Part shown: in pieces, positions 42,061 through 52,435 of the stretch
How the letters are laid out: each line of letters begins with the position of its first letter
How positions within the stretch are numbered: the stretch's first letter is position 1
Assembly: GCA_963791945.1 (NCBI GenBank)
Contig: CAWBUD010000002.1
Location: 2,914,001-2,978,000 of the forward strand
From: PALSA-1003 sp963791945
GTDB taxonomy: Bacteria; Pseudomonadota; Gammaproteobacteria; Burkholderiales; Casimicrobiaceae
Direction of reading: 5' to 3'
DNA length: 64,000 nt
Translations under genes and position numbers: made by a program
The notes under the pieces: model-generated
Database searches by the model: none
What the model was told of the DNA's origin: nothing
What the model saw: the letters and a program-made list of their open reading frames with translations, nothing else

Positions 42061-42786
42061 ATGGATGACTCGTCCCGCCTATCGCGGTCCGCCGCGATGC
42101 GTCACGTTCCGATCGCCGCGGCCGCGTTGCTCGCGCTGCTGCTCGCGGCTTGCGCGCCGCAGGTTGTGCGTGGCCCCGAGGCCGTGCGCGGACCGCCCGC
42201 CGGTTTTCCGGAAGGCGATTACCGCCGGCTCGCAGCCGAGGGCCGGCCGGTCTTCCGGATCGATTCCGCCCGCTCGCTGATCGTCATCGAGGTGCATCGT
42301 GCCGGTTCGCTCTCACGCGTCGGCCACGACCACGTTATCGCTTCGCACGACGTCCAGGGCTACGCCGCGCCCGACGACGGCCGGTCGGATCTCTACCTTC
42401 GCCTCGACGACCTGGCCGTCGACGAGCCGGAGCTGCGCGCCGAAGCCAAGCTCGAAACGCATCCGTCGCCGGAGGACATCTCAGGGACGCGCCGTAACAT
42501 GCTCAACGCGTTCCAGGCCGAGCAGTTTCCCTTCGCGCTCGTCCACATCGCTCGCACAGGCGCCGACGCTCCGTTGGAGGTCGCGATTTCCCTCCATGGG
42601 GTGACGCGCACGGTGGAGGCTCCGGCCCAGGTAAGGGTGATCGGCGATGAGCTTGCTGTCACGGGCCGCATGGCGCTCAGGCAGACTGATTTCGGCATCA
42701 AGCCTCTGTCGGTGCTCGGAGGCGCGCTCCAGGTCCAGGACGAGGTCGAGCTCCGTTATTCGATCCGGGCGCGGCGCGTGCGGTGA
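42061..42786 (+). CDS. YceI-like lipoprotein
   Basis: A 241-residue protein with a lipoprotein signal. The hydrophobic stretch IAAAALLALLLAAC ends in a lipobox, and the Cys after it would be lipidated. The mature part is a YceI-type lipocalin-like barrel: FRIDSARSLIVIEVHRAGSL, VGHDHVIASHDVQGY, then MALRQTDFGIKPLSVLGGAL. YceI proteins bind polyisoprenoid-type lipids; the ligand here is unknown. ATG 42097 is an alternative start and gives a tighter signal peptide. A 232-base upstream space with GTATACACT close to the start may hold the promoter. Confidence 0.87.
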   Translation: MDDSSRLSRSAAMRHVPIAAAALLALLLAACAPQVVRGPEAVRGPPAGFPEGDYRRLAAEGRPVFRIDSARSLIVIEVHRAGSLSRVGHDHVIASHDVQGYAAPDDGRSDLYLRLDDLAVDEPELRAEAKLETHPSPEDISGTRRNMLNAFQAEQFPFALVHIARTGADAPLEVAISLHGVTRTVEAPAQVRVIGDELAVTGRMALRQTDFGIKPLSVLGGALQVQDEVELRYSIRARRVR

Positions 42787-43197
42787 GGGGCGGCCCCGCG
42801 GTATGATGTTCCGGTCGGGTTCCGTCGTCCCGATGCTTTCTCCAGGCATCATCCCCGTCCGGAGCGCCAAACATGCACGAAGATCTCTCATCCAGGAGCT
42901 GCACGCCGTGCCGCGGCGGAATGCCGCCGCTTTCCACCGACGAAGCCGAAGGCTACCTCAGCAGCGCTCCGGGCTGGGAGCTCCTGGACGACGGGCATCG
43001 TCTCGAGCGCGGCTTCAAGTTTCGAAACTTCAAGGACTCGCTGGACTTTGTCGCGCGCATCGGTGAGCTCGCCGAGCGCGAGGGACATCATCCCGACGTG
43101 AGCTTCGGCTGGGGGTGGGCGAAGGTCTCCTGGCAGACCAAGAAGATCAAGGGTCTGCACGAGAACGACTTCATCATGGCGGCGAAGACCAACGAGC

Positions 43198-44634
<1,437 letters not shown>

Positions 44635-44750
44635 GGCGGGAACACAGGCGCCCGCGAGTTCAGGCGGCGAGCGCGCTCCCAGCCTCATCCAGCTCGATAG
44701 TGAAGACCGATCGGGCCCGGCGGGCCGCCTGACGTTTCGGAACACTCCGC

Positions 44751-44777
44751 TGTCGAAACCAGGGTCGCTCGAACGTC
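44751..44777 (+). promoter_or_regulatory. Candidate ECF-type promoter of the DGPF/sigma pair
   Basis: TGTCGA at 44751-44756, a 17-base spacer and CGTC at 44774-44777 lie about 50 bases before the DGPF-protein start. TGTCGA in the -35 region is the type of element described for ECF42 sigma factors, which control the DGPF gene beside them. The match is by eye only. Confidence 0.5.
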
Positions 44778-44827
44778 ATTGTCATGGCGGAGTATATTGC
44801 CCGCCACAACGGACGAAGGAGCGATCC

Positions 44828-45172
44828 ATGCAATACCTGTTGCTGATCTACAGGAACGAAACCGCCATGCTGTCGGCCAGCAAGGAGGCCGGCAGCCAGA
44901 TGATGGCCGCCTATGCGGCGTATACCGAAGCGATGAAGAAAGCCGGCGCCTACGTCGGGGGCAACCGTCTGCAACCGACGTCGACCGCGACCACGGTGCG
45001 TGCGCCGAATGGCAAGAGCAGCGTGCTCGACGGCCCGTACGCCGAAACCAAGGAACAGCTCGGCGGCTACTACCTCATCGAAGCGCCGGACCTCGACGGC
45101 GCGCTCTCCTGGGCGGCACGCTGCCCGGGAGCGGCGCATGGCGCGATCGAAGTACGACCCATCTGGTCGTAG
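44828..45172 (+). CDS. YCII/DGPF-domain protein, ECF42 partner
   Basis: A 114-residue protein of the YCII-related, DGPF-domain family. It opens with MQYLLLIYRNETAM and contains the name-giving motif as DGPYAETKEQLGGYYLIEAP (about residues 67-86). Such genes sit beside ECF42 sigma factors and are their transcriptional targets; their biochemical role is unclear. The ATG has GAAGGAG seven bases ahead. The sigma gene begins 12 bases after its stop. Confidence 0.93.
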   Translation: MQYLLLIYRNETAMLSASKEAGSQMMAAYAAYTEAMKKAGAYVGGNRLQPTSTATTVRAPNGKSSVLDGPYAETKEQLGGYYLIEAPDLDGALSWAARCPGAAHGAIEVRPIWS

Positions 45173-45184
45173 CCGCCGTGCGGC

Positions 45185-46447
45185 ATGCCGCAGAACGAGC
45201 TAAGCATCGCGCGCGCGACGGCCGAAGCTGTCGCGCGCGAGAGCTACGGCAGACTCATCTCCTTTCTGGCGGCACGGACGCGCGATGTGGCCGGAGCGGA
45301 GGATGCGCTTTCTGATGCGTTCGCGGCCGCGCTGACCGACTGGACGGCGAACGGGATCCCCCAGCAGCCCGAAGCATGGCTGCTCACCGTCGCTCGCCGC
45401 AGGATGATCGATGCCGCGCGGCGGCGGCGCACCGCCGAGGAAGGCGCCGCGCAGCTGCAGCTGCTCGCCGATGAGATCGGCGCGGCCGCCACAGGCGGCA
45501 TGCAGATTCCCGACGACCGGCTCCGGCTGATGTTCGCCTGCGCGCATCCGGCGATCGACCGCGGCGTGCGCGCGCCGCTGATGCTGCAGACGATCCTCGG
45601 CTTCGACGCTGGCACGATTGCATCGGCGTTTCTGGTCTCGCCGGCGACCATGAGCCAGCGGCTGGTGCGTGCCAAGAATAAGATCCGGACGGCCGGCGTG
45701 CCATTCCGCGTGCCCGAGCGCGCCGAGCTTTCGGAACGCCTCGATGCCGTGCTCGAAGCGATCTACGCGATCTTCTCCGAAGGCTGGAGCGACCCGACCG
45801 GTGCCGAAGCTCGCCGGCGCAATCTCGCGAGCGAAGGCATCTGGCTCGGCCGGCTGGTCGTCTCCCTATTGGCCGACGAAGCCGAGGCGCTGGGACTGCT
45901 TTCACTGATGCTCCACGCCGACGCGCGACGCACCGCACGACGCGATGCGCAAGGCGACTATGTGCCGCTGGGCGAGCAGGATCCGCGTGCGTGGAACGCG
46001 GCACTGATCGACGAAGCTGAAATGCTCTTGCTGCGCGCGAGTGCGATGAACGCGCCGGGCCGCTATCAACTCGAAGCGGCCGCGCAATCGGTCCATTCGG
46101 CGCGCAGGCTTACGGGCCGAACGGACTGGACGGCTCTCGTCCAGATCTACGACGAGCTTGCAGCGCTCACGGCTTCGCCGGTCGTCGCGATCAACCGCGC
46201 GGTCGCGCTCGCGGAGCTCTCCGGCCCGGCAATCGGGCTTGCGGCGCTCGAGCCGCTCGCGAGCGAGGCCCGGCTGCTCGAATATCAGCCGTATTGGGCG
46301 GCGCGGGCCGGACTGCTGGCGCGCGGGGGCGATCTCACGCGCGCCGACGAGGCGTACGAGCGCGCGATCGGCCTCGAGCCCGATCCTGCGGTGCGTCGTT
46401 TCCTGCAGCGGCGGCGCGCCGCGATCGCTCGACTCTCGGAGAGCTAA
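45185..46447 (+). CDS. ECF42-type RNA polymerase sigma factor with C-terminal extension
   Basis: A 420-residue sigma factor. Sigma region 2 (about 12-80) has GRLISFLAARTRDVAGAEDA and NGIPQQPEAWLLTVARRRM. Region 4 (about 115-170) has QTILGFDAGTIASAFLVSPA and TMSQRLVRAKNKI. A long C-terminal part follows (DUF6596-like, then TPR-like helices: IFSEGWSDPTGAEARRRNLA, RADEAYERAIGLEPDP). This extension is a mark of ECF42 and is needed for its activity in studied members, where no anti-sigma factor is encoded nearby. Here too none is seen. It is co-transcribed with the DGPF gene. Confidence 0.93.
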   Translation: MPQNELSIARATAEAVARESYGRLISFLAARTRDVAGAEDALSDAFAAALTDWTANGIPQQPEAWLLTVARRRMIDAARRRRTAEEGAAQLQLLADEIGAAATGGMQIPDDRLRLMFACAHPAIDRGVRAPLMLQTILGFDAGTIASAFLVSPATMSQRLVRAKNKIRTAGVPFRVPERAELSERLDAVLEAIYAIFSEGWSDPTGAEARRRNLASEGIWLGRLVVSLLADEAEALGLLSLMLHADARRTARRDAQGDYVPLGEQDPRAWNAALIDEAEMLLLRASAMNAPGRYQLEAAAQSVHSARRLTGRTDWTALVQIYDELAALTASPVVAINRAVALAELSGPAIGLAALEPLASEARLLEYQPYWAARAGLLARGGDLTRADEAYERAIGLEPDPAVRRFLQRRRAAIARLSES

Positions 46448-46451
46448 AGCG

Positions 46452-48260
46452 TCAGCCGAAAACGGTCGAGAGCAGCCCGACGAGGCCGAGCCCGAGCGCG
46501 GCCAGCGCATCGCCGGCAATGAGCCCGCCGCCGACGAGCGATGCCGTGCTCATGTCTTCCGGCAGCGCGGACCCGGCCTTGCTCCTGTCCTTGCCCTTGC
46601 GCAAGCTGTTCATCAGGCTCGAGAGCACGCCGCCGGCGGCGAACCACGACGACGTGGCGAGATTGAGGAAGCCGCCGAATGAAGATGCGTACGGCGAGGG
46701 CAGGATCACGGCGTCGAGCAGGAAGTCGGTGGAGAACCCGACGCGGCCCGACGCGACGAACCGCTTGTACTTCCGGCGCGACTTGATGATCTTGCGCAGG
46801 ATCTCGGTCGCGAAGCCGATGCCGACGCCGACCCAGATCGCGGTGCGCTGATAGGGCTTGTCGTCGGTCAAGCTGCGCAGCACGCCGACGAATTTGTAGG
46901 TCATCGCGGAGGCCCATCGCTCGGGCTGCTTGTCCGCAGGCAGCGTCGTCTGGTCGAGCTGCAGCACGGGGTATGCGCTCATGAAGAGCTCGGCAAAGAC
47001 GACGGCCATGATCGCGCCCATGACGATGCCGGCCACCTGGAAACGGAACTGGATGGTGCGGTTGGTCCCGAGGCGCCAGCCGGTCGAGCGATCCTGCTGC
47101 ATGTCGCACGCTTCGCTGGTGGAGACCAGCAGCACGGTAGCGGCGAGGAGGCCGACCGTCGGATCCTTGAGCCCGATCGCCGCCATCAGGATCACGGTCA
47201 CCACGAACGCCGACGAGATCGGATTGCTGTCCGTGATTCCAATCGAGATGCCGTTCACCATCGCGAACACGAACACGAGGATCACTGCGAACACGAGATA
47301 GCCCACGGGCTGGTGCAGCACCTGCGATCCCGTGACCACCACGGCGATGCCCCAGAACACGACCCAGGCCACGAGCCGGCGAATGTTGGTGCGCTTCCAA
47401 TCCTCCTGCTCGACCGGCTTGGCGGCGTGCTGGCGCACGCGCTGCCAGGCGCGGAAGAGGATAAGCGATACGTCGATGAGCGCCGCGCCCATGATCATCC
47501 CGAGCGCAATCAGGAACGTGATCTTGCGGAACGGATCGCCCTCCTTGAGCCAGCCGATCGAGATGAAGTAAGGAATCAGCGCCCAGCCGACGAGCCCCCC
47601 GACGATCGCGGGCACGCCGATGCGCGCGCCGACGATCATGCCGGCGCCGAACGTGGACGCGGACAGGTCGATCGCGCTTAAGGCAGCGGTCTTCGCGGCG
47701 CCGATGCCGCCGACGATGCCGAGCGCCATGCCGCCGAAGAGCCGCGTCACCGAACGCCGCAGAAGATCCACGTCGGTGAGCGCGCGCAGGATGTTGGCCA
47801 CTGCGAGGCCCGATGGAAACTTGAGCTGCATGCGGTCCACCAGAATCGGCGTGTAGAGCATGCCCACGCCGACGCCGAACATGCCGATGCACAGCATGTA
47901 GACAATGAGCTCCCAGACGGGCGGCTTAGGCAGCCCCAGCCAGGTCATTGCCTGGATGACGACCGCCATGGCGCTCATGCCTGCCACCGACGCAGCCGTG
48001 GTCTGTATGAAGTTCGCGCCGTGGCGCCCTTGCGCACCGTAGCCGAACGTCACCGTCGAGCCGAGGATGCCGGCGAGCACCTGGCCGCCGACGAAGAAGC
48101 CGAGCGAGAAGTTCATGTACGACGCCGCGAGTCCGCCCAGGGGTCCCAGGACGAGAATGCCGATCGCACCGAGCAGCGCGTAGTACTGCCAAGTCCCGAT
48201 GCGCGGGAGCCAGGCCCAGCGCTGGGCCGATTCTCGTCGTGGCAGCGGCGTCGATGTCAT
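46452..48260 (-). CDS. OPT-family oligopeptide transporter
   Basis: A 602-residue membrane protein with about 14-16 helices, of the bacterial oligopeptide transporter family. The members import peptides or metal chelates in symport with protons. Landmarks are YMNFSLGFFVGGQVLAGILG (about residues 48-67), the LKFPSGLAVANILRAL segment and the late SDFLLDAV-like stretch near SPYASSFGGFLNLATSSWF. A conserved MVNGISIGITDSNPISS loop lies mid-protein. It stands alone, ending four bases from the ECF42 gene on the other strand. Substrate is unknown. Confidence 0.92.
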   Translation of the reverse strand: MTSTPLPRRESAQRWAWLPRIGTWQYYALLGAIGILVLGPLGGLAASYMNFSLGFFVGGQVLAGILGSTVTFGYGAQGRHGANFIQTTAASVAGMSAMAVVIQAMTWLGLPKPPVWELIVYMLCIGMFGVGVGMLYTPILVDRMQLKFPSGLAVANILRALTDVDLLRRSVTRLFGGMALGIVGGIGAAKTAALSAIDLSASTFGAGMIVGARIGVPAIVGGLVGWALIPYFISIGWLKEGDPFRKITFLIALGMIMGAALIDVSLILFRAWQRVRQHAAKPVEQEDWKRTNIRRLVAWVVFWGIAVVVTGSQVLHQPVGYLVFAVILVFVFAMVNGISIGITDSNPISSAFVVTVILMAAIGLKDPTVGLLAATVLLVSTSEACDMQQDRSTGWRLGTNRTIQFRFQVAGIVMGAIMAVVFAELFMSAYPVLQLDQTTLPADKQPERWASAMTYKFVGVLRSLTDDKPYQRTAIWVGVGIGFATEILRKIIKSRRKYKRFVASGRVGFSTDFLLDAVILPSPYASSFGGFLNLATSSWFAAGGVLSSLMNSLRKGKDRSKAGSALPEDMSTASLVGGGLIAGDALAALGLGLVGLLSTVFG

Positions 48261-48369
48261 GGTCGGTCCTCGGCCCGCGGGCCGTCGGTTGCGATACTCG
48301 AGCGTGCTCGACCGGCGTGTTGCGTGTCAAGCTCCGGACGGCCGCGCCCGCCCGACGCCGTCTGCTGCG

Positions 48370-49122
48370 CTATCCCGTGCCCCCGTAGCGCTCGGCGCGG
48401 ATGATCCGTGGCGGCAGCTCCTCGGCGACCAGCGCGCTCGTCACCGCTTCGACGAAGTCGTTGGCGCCGCAGACGTAGACGTGGCGCGGCGCCCGCTGCC
48501 AGCCTGCGAGGATTTCGCGCAGGAGGGCGCGATCCAGCCGCCGATCGAAATCGACCCGGTCTCGACGCGGCTCGCGCGTCGTCGTCACGACCAGCCTGAA
48601 ACCGTCGTCGCGCGTCCGCCGATCGAACAGCTCGTCGCGGAAAATGAGCTCGTCCCGGGTTCGCGCCGAATAGACGAGCAACGCCTCGGTTGCCGGCGCC
48701 ACGGCGGCACGATGGCGCTCGATCGCCATCAGCGGCACGACCCCGGAGCCGCCGCCGACGAGAAGGATCGGACCGCCGTCGTCCGGCCGCCAGAGGAAGT
48801 GTCCGCCGATCGGCCCGCGCACCTCGAACGTATCTCCCGCTCGCGCCACGTCGTGAAAATACGGCGAGACCTCCCCGTCCTCGAGCCGTTCGACCGCGAG
48901 CTCGATCGGCTCGCTGCCGGGCGCGGAGGCGATCGAGTAACTGCGCTGCGCCTGGTAGCCGTCGGGCGCAGTGAGGCGGACGTCGACGTGCTGGCCCGCT
49001 TCGTGTCGGGGAAGCGCGGTGCGCAGGAAGATGCTCACGACGCGCGGCGTCTGCCGCGCTACGCGCTCGATCACCGCGTCCCGCCAGCGCGACGGCTCCG
49101 CGGCCGGAGCCTTCGCGCTCAC
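48370..49122 (-). CDS. FAD/NAD(P)-binding ferredoxin-reductase-like oxidoreductase
   Basis: A 250-residue flavoprotein of the ferredoxin-NADP reductase fold. FAD-binding text is GYQAQRSYSIASAPG (about residues 50-65) and the NAD(P) loop is ILLVGGGSGVVPLMAIERH. The end, HVYVCGANDFVEAVTSALVA, is the usual nicotinamide-site motif. No iron-sulfur or heme domain is attached. The start GTG at 49122 overlaps the stop of the molybdopterin gene (GTGA at 49119-49122). This pairing suggests it supplies or takes electrons from that protein, as is often seen for sulfite-oxidase-like genes. Confidence 0.9.
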   Translation of the reverse strand: MSAKAPAAEPSRWRDAVIERVARQTPRVVSIFLRTALPRHEAGQHVDVRLTAPDGYQAQRSYSIASAPGSEPIELAVERLEDGEVSPYFHDVARAGDTFEVRGPIGGHFLWRPDDGGPILLVGGGSGVVPLMAIERHRAAVAPATEALLVYSARTRDELIFRDELFDRRTRDDGFRLVVTTTREPRRDRVDFDRRLDRALLREILAGWQRAPRHVYVCGANDFVEAVTSALVAEELPPRIIRAERYGGTG

Positions 49123-49727
49123 GGGTCGTCGGTGTAGCGCTGCTCGCGCCAGGGGTCGCCGTACAGGTGATAGCCGCGCAGCTCCCAGAAACCGGCTTCG
49201 TTCCGCGAAGTGAAGCGCAGCCCTTTGACCCACTTCGCGCTCTTCCAGAAATACAGGTGCGGCACGAGGAGCCGCGCGGGCCCGCCGTGCTCGGCGGGAA
49301 GCGGCGTGCCGTCGTACCGCGTGGCGATCATCGCCTGGCCGCCGACGAGGTCCGCGACCGGAAGGTTCGTATCGTAGCCGTCGTACGATTCGGCCAGCAA
49401 ATATGCAGTCGGCGGCGCGACCGCCGCGGCGGCGAACAGATCATCGATCCCGACGCCTTCCCACGACGTATCGAACTTGCTCCACTTCGTCACGCAATGG
49501 ATGTCTCCGCGCCAGGTCGTTCGCGGCAGCGCCTCGAACTCGGGCCAGCTCCAGCTCGCGAGCGGCTTGGACCCGTCGCTCAAGGTGAAGCGCCAGTTCG
49601 CCAGGTCGACCGACGGCGTCGGTCCCATCGACAGCACCGGAAAGTCGTGCGTCTGATATTGACCGGGCGGCAAACGCTGCGCTGCTTCCTTGCCGGGCCG
49701 TCGTCCTGAGAATCCGCGGGTCGCCAT
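49119..49727 (-). CDS. Sulfite-oxidase-like molybdopterin oxidoreductase
   Basis: A 202-residue protein of the sulfite oxidase/YedY fold. The molybdenum-ligating Cys is seen in WRGDIHCVTKWSKFDTSWEG (about residues 75-94), and LAESYDGYDTNLPVADL, RLLVPHLYFWKSAKWVKGLR and a closing GYHLYGDPWREQRY complete the family signature. No signal peptide or Tat motif is present, so it looks cytoplasmic, unlike MsrP. It is short, keeping only the cofactor domain. Electron exchange with the overlapping flavin reductase is likely. The substrate is unknown. Confidence 0.9.
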   Translation of the reverse strand: MATRGFSGRRPGKEAAQRLPPGQYQTHDFPVLSMGPTPSVDLANWRFTLSDGSKPLASWSWPEFEALPRTTWRGDIHCVTKWSKFDTSWEGVGIDDLFAAAAVAPPTAYLLAESYDGYDTNLPVADLVGGQAMIATRYDGTPLPAEHGGPARLLVPHLYFWKSAKWVKGLRFTSRNEAGFWELRGYHLYGDPWREQRYTDDP

Positions 49728-49868
49728 CGTCAGCGCGAATTCTAGTCCGAGTCGCGACGCAATTGGAACGCCCGCGAGGCGGCTCGGCGCCGCGCCCGAG
49801 GCCGCACCCGGCGAATGCTCTCGTGTAAACTTTGTAGCTTCTTCCGGGGGCCATCGGAGCGAGCCGCC

Positions 49869-50122
49869 TTGTCGATTCCGTACTGGATGTTGGCGATCCT
49901 GGGCGCGGCTCGTCACGCTGTGGCCGATCGCGCTCCTGCTCTGGCTGGGCGCTCTGGTGCGCATTTCGACGCTGGCGCGTGCGCCGCGCTGGACTGCGCC
50001 GCTGCATCCTCGGAGCCTGGCTCACGGTGAATCTCTTGAGCGAGGCAGCGCACGATCTTCGCTCGCGCAAGCCCGCGCGCTGGGGCGGGCGTGAGTACGA
50101 CCTCAGGACGCGAAAGGCCTGA
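49869..50122 (+). pseudogene. Frameshifted small membrane-protein gene
   Basis: Three frames on the plus strand join into one sensible sequence. They are LSIPYWMLAILGA from TTG 49869, then RLVTLWPIALLLWLGALVRI (about 49908-49985), then RRCILGAWLTVNLLSEAAHD with LRSRKPARWGGREYDLRTRK to the stop at 50122. This is two membrane helices plus a charged tail with a WGGREYD motif, similar to the C-terminal tail of some membrane glycosyltransferases. No single frame carries it. Either two indels have broken a gene fragment or the region has sequence errors. Confidence 0.45.
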
Positions 50123-50145
50123 GCAATCAGATAAGAGAGGGACTT

Positions 50146-51036
50146 ATGGAACGCAGGAAAGCCGGCGATTTTCCTCCGCAAGTACTGAAGCTGTTCGACG
50201 GCTACATCCACGGGGCGCTCAGCCGCCGCGATTTTCTCGATCGCGCCGCGGGCTACGCGGTCGGCGGGTTTACCGCCGCCGCCATGCTCGAGAGCCTGAG
50301 CCCGAACTACGCGTTGGCGCAGCAGGTCGCCAGGGATGACCCGCGCATCAAGACCGAGTATCTGACCTATCCGTCGCCTCGCGGCTCGGGAACGATGCGT
50401 GGTTATTTCGCGCATCCCGCGAATGCGAGCGGCAAGCTGCCCGGCGTGGTCGTGATCCACGAGAACCGCGGGCTCAATCCGTACATCGAGGACGTCGCGC
50501 GTCGGCTGGCGATCGAGAACTTCGTCGCCCTCGCGCCGGACGCCCTGACGCCGGTGGGTGGCTATCCGGGCGACGATGAAAAGGCGGCGCAGCTCTTCGG
50601 CCAGCTCGACCCGATGAAACGCACCGAGGATCTCCTCGCAGCCGAGCCCTACCTCAAGACCCGGCCCGAATGCAACGGCCGCGTCGGCGCGGTCGGATTC
50701 TGCTTCGGCGGGACCGTCGTCAACACCATGGCGGTGCGCTTTCCCGATCTCGCGGCGGCGGTGCCGTTCTACGGAGGACAGCCCAGTGCAGCGGACGCGG
50801 CGAAGATCAAGGCGCCGCTGCTGCTCCATTACGCGGCGCTCGACGAGCGCATCGATGCCGGCTGGCCCGCCTACGAGCAGGCGCTGAAGGCGAGCGGCGT
50901 GAAATATCAGATGTACATGTATCCGGGCACGAATCACGGCTTCCACAACGACACCACGCCGCGTTACGACGAGGCGGCGGCGAAGCTGGCTTGGTCGCGC
51001 ACGCTCGCGTTCCTCAAGGAAAACCTCAAGGCCTGA
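50146..51036 (+). CDS. Tat-exported dienelactone hydrolase family protein
   Basis: A 296-residue alpha/beta hydrolase of the dienelactone hydrolase family. The N-terminus has a twin-arginine motif (LSRRDFLDRAAG at about residues 26-37) followed by a weakly hydrophobic stretch ending near YALAQQ, so folded export by Tat is expected. The triad is visible: Cys186 in GFCFGGT, Asp233 in ALDERIDAG and His264 in NHGFHND. VVIHENRGLNPYIEDVARRL is the family oxyanion segment. GAGAGGG precedes the ATG. The substrate is unknown; lactone or ester cleavage is expected. Confidence 0.94.
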   Translation: MERRKAGDFPPQVLKLFDGYIHGALSRRDFLDRAAGYAVGGFTAAAMLESLSPNYALAQQVARDDPRIKTEYLTYPSPRGSGTMRGYFAHPANASGKLPGVVVIHENRGLNPYIEDVARRLAIENFVALAPDALTPVGGYPGDDEKAAQLFGQLDPMKRTEDLLAAEPYLKTRPECNGRVGAVGFCFGGTVVNTMAVRFPDLAAAVPFYGGQPSAADAAKIKAPLLLHYAALDERIDAGWPAYEQALKASGVKYQMYMYPGTNHGFHNDTTPRYDEAAAKLAWSRTLAFLKENLKA

Positions 51037-51210
51037 TCCCTGTAGCGGCGCTACGGGCGCGTTGTGCGCGCGTCGCTCCGCTGCGATCGGCCGGCGACGA
51101 CACTCCAGGCGAGCGAGCGGCTCGCCGAATGCCGCGGGCCGCTTGACCGTGCCGGCGCCCCCGCAGATACTTCCAGCCGTGCAAGGCGGTGTTTCGGAAG
51201 GAGACGTGAG

Positions 51211-52365
51211 ATGAGAGCGTGGACCGTGCTGTTCGTTTCCGTGCTGCTCGCGGCTTGCGCTACCGCACCGACGCCCCCTGCGCCGCGCGTCGAGCATCTT
51301 TTCCACGACAATCTCTTCGCGGCACCCTCGGAGCACATCAGTGCCGAAGACGTCTTCGCGCTGTCCGACGACATGCGCCAGTACCTCGGCCGTGAGATCG
51401 CCTCCCTGCTGCGCACCCGGAAACCGCAGGCCGCCCTCGTCGATGCCCTCTACGACAGGGGCGCGCTCAAGCTCGACTACGATGCGGAGATCACCCGCAC
51501 CGCGGCGCAGACTTTTGCAGCGCACGCCGGAAACTGCCTGTCGCTCGCGATCATGACCGCCGCGTTCGCCAAGCAGATGGGCTTGCCGGTCCGCTACCAG
51601 CGGATCATGGTCGACGACGCCTGGAGCCGCAGCGGCGACCTGTATTTCGCAAGCTCTCATGTCAATCTCACGCTGGGCGGATCAGGGTTCGCCAAGATCC
51701 TCGATTACGCCGACGCGGAGACGACCATCGACTTCCTGCCACCGGGATACACGCGCGGCCGGCGCCTGCGTGTCATCGGCGAAGACACGATCGTCGCCAT
51801 GTTCATGAACAACCGGGCCGCTGAATCTCTCGCCGCAGGGCATCTGGACGACGCGTACTGGTTCGCGCATCACGCCATCGACAACGATCCCAAGTTCCTC
51901 GCTTCCTACAACACGCTCGGCGTCATCTACCGTCATCACCACAATCTCCAGAATGCGGAAACCACGTTGCGCTACGTGCTCGAAGTCGAACCCGCGAATA
52001 CGGAGGCCATGTCCAACCTCGCGCTCGTCCTCAAAGACGAAGGCCGCGGCGGCGAGGCCGCGGCGCTGATGGCGCGGCTCAAGGAGCTGGAGCCGTACCC
52101 GCCGTTCTATTTCTTCAATCTCGGCATGGCGGCGATGCACGAGGGCGATTACCAGACCGCCAGAGACATGTTCGCGAAGGAGCTGGACCGCGACGCGTAC
52201 TATCACGAATTCCACTTCTGGATCGCCGCCGCGTATCTCGGACTCGGCGACATCGCGAGCGCGCGCTCGCATCTCGCGATCGCCATGGAGAACAGCGCGA
52301 CGCGCAAGGAGCACGCCCTGTACGCGGCGAAGCTCGATCGCCTGAGCTCGTATCGCCCGCGCTAG
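51211..52365 (+). CDS. Lipoprotein with transglutaminase-like and TPR domains
   Basis: A 384-residue protein. The signal VLFVSVLLAACAT has a lipobox, with Cys15 as the lipid site. Residues about 90-170 form a small transglutaminase-like fold with AAHAGNCLSLAIMTAAFAKQ (Cys) and SSHVNLTL (His). From about 215 to the end are TPR repeats (FLASYNTLGVIYRHHHNLQN, FYFFNLGMAAMHEGDYQTAR). The ATG at 51211 has GGAAGGAGA upstream and yields the lipoprotein signal, while the longer frame upstream does not. It may be an envelope assembly factor or peptidase; this is open. Confidence 0.87.
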   Translation: MRAWTVLFVSVLLAACATAPTPPAPRVEHLFHDNLFAAPSEHISAEDVFALSDDMRQYLGREIASLLRTRKPQAALVDALYDRGALKLDYDAEITRTAAQTFAAHAGNCLSLAIMTAAFAKQMGLPVRYQRIMVDDAWSRSGDLYFASSHVNLTLGGSGFAKILDYADAETTIDFLPPGYTRGRRLRVIGEDTIVAMFMNNRAAESLAAGHLDDAYWFAHHAIDNDPKFLASYNTLGVIYRHHHNLQNAETTLRYVLEVEPANTEAMSNLALVLKDEGRGGEAAALMARLKELEPYPPFYFFNLGMAAMHEGDYQTARDMFAKELDRDAYYHEFHFWIAAAYLGLGDIASARSHLAIAMENSATRKEHALYAAKLDRLSSYRPR

Positions 52366-52435
52366 GTTCCCGGAATCCGCCGCGGCGGCCGCGGCGCGCG
52401 GGCTTGGCCCCTCGCCGCGGCCGCTCCGTCTCGGC

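Noticed and set aside
44660..44785. Minus-strand frame of about 41 codons between asnS and the DGPF gene
   Set aside because: No ribosome site, no family, and it covers the likely ECF promoter of the DGPF gene.
49441..51660. Minus-strand open frame of 739 codons opposite the hydrolase and lipoprotein genes
   Set aside because: Antisense to genes with visible catalytic residues and signal peptides; composition is that of a shadow frame.
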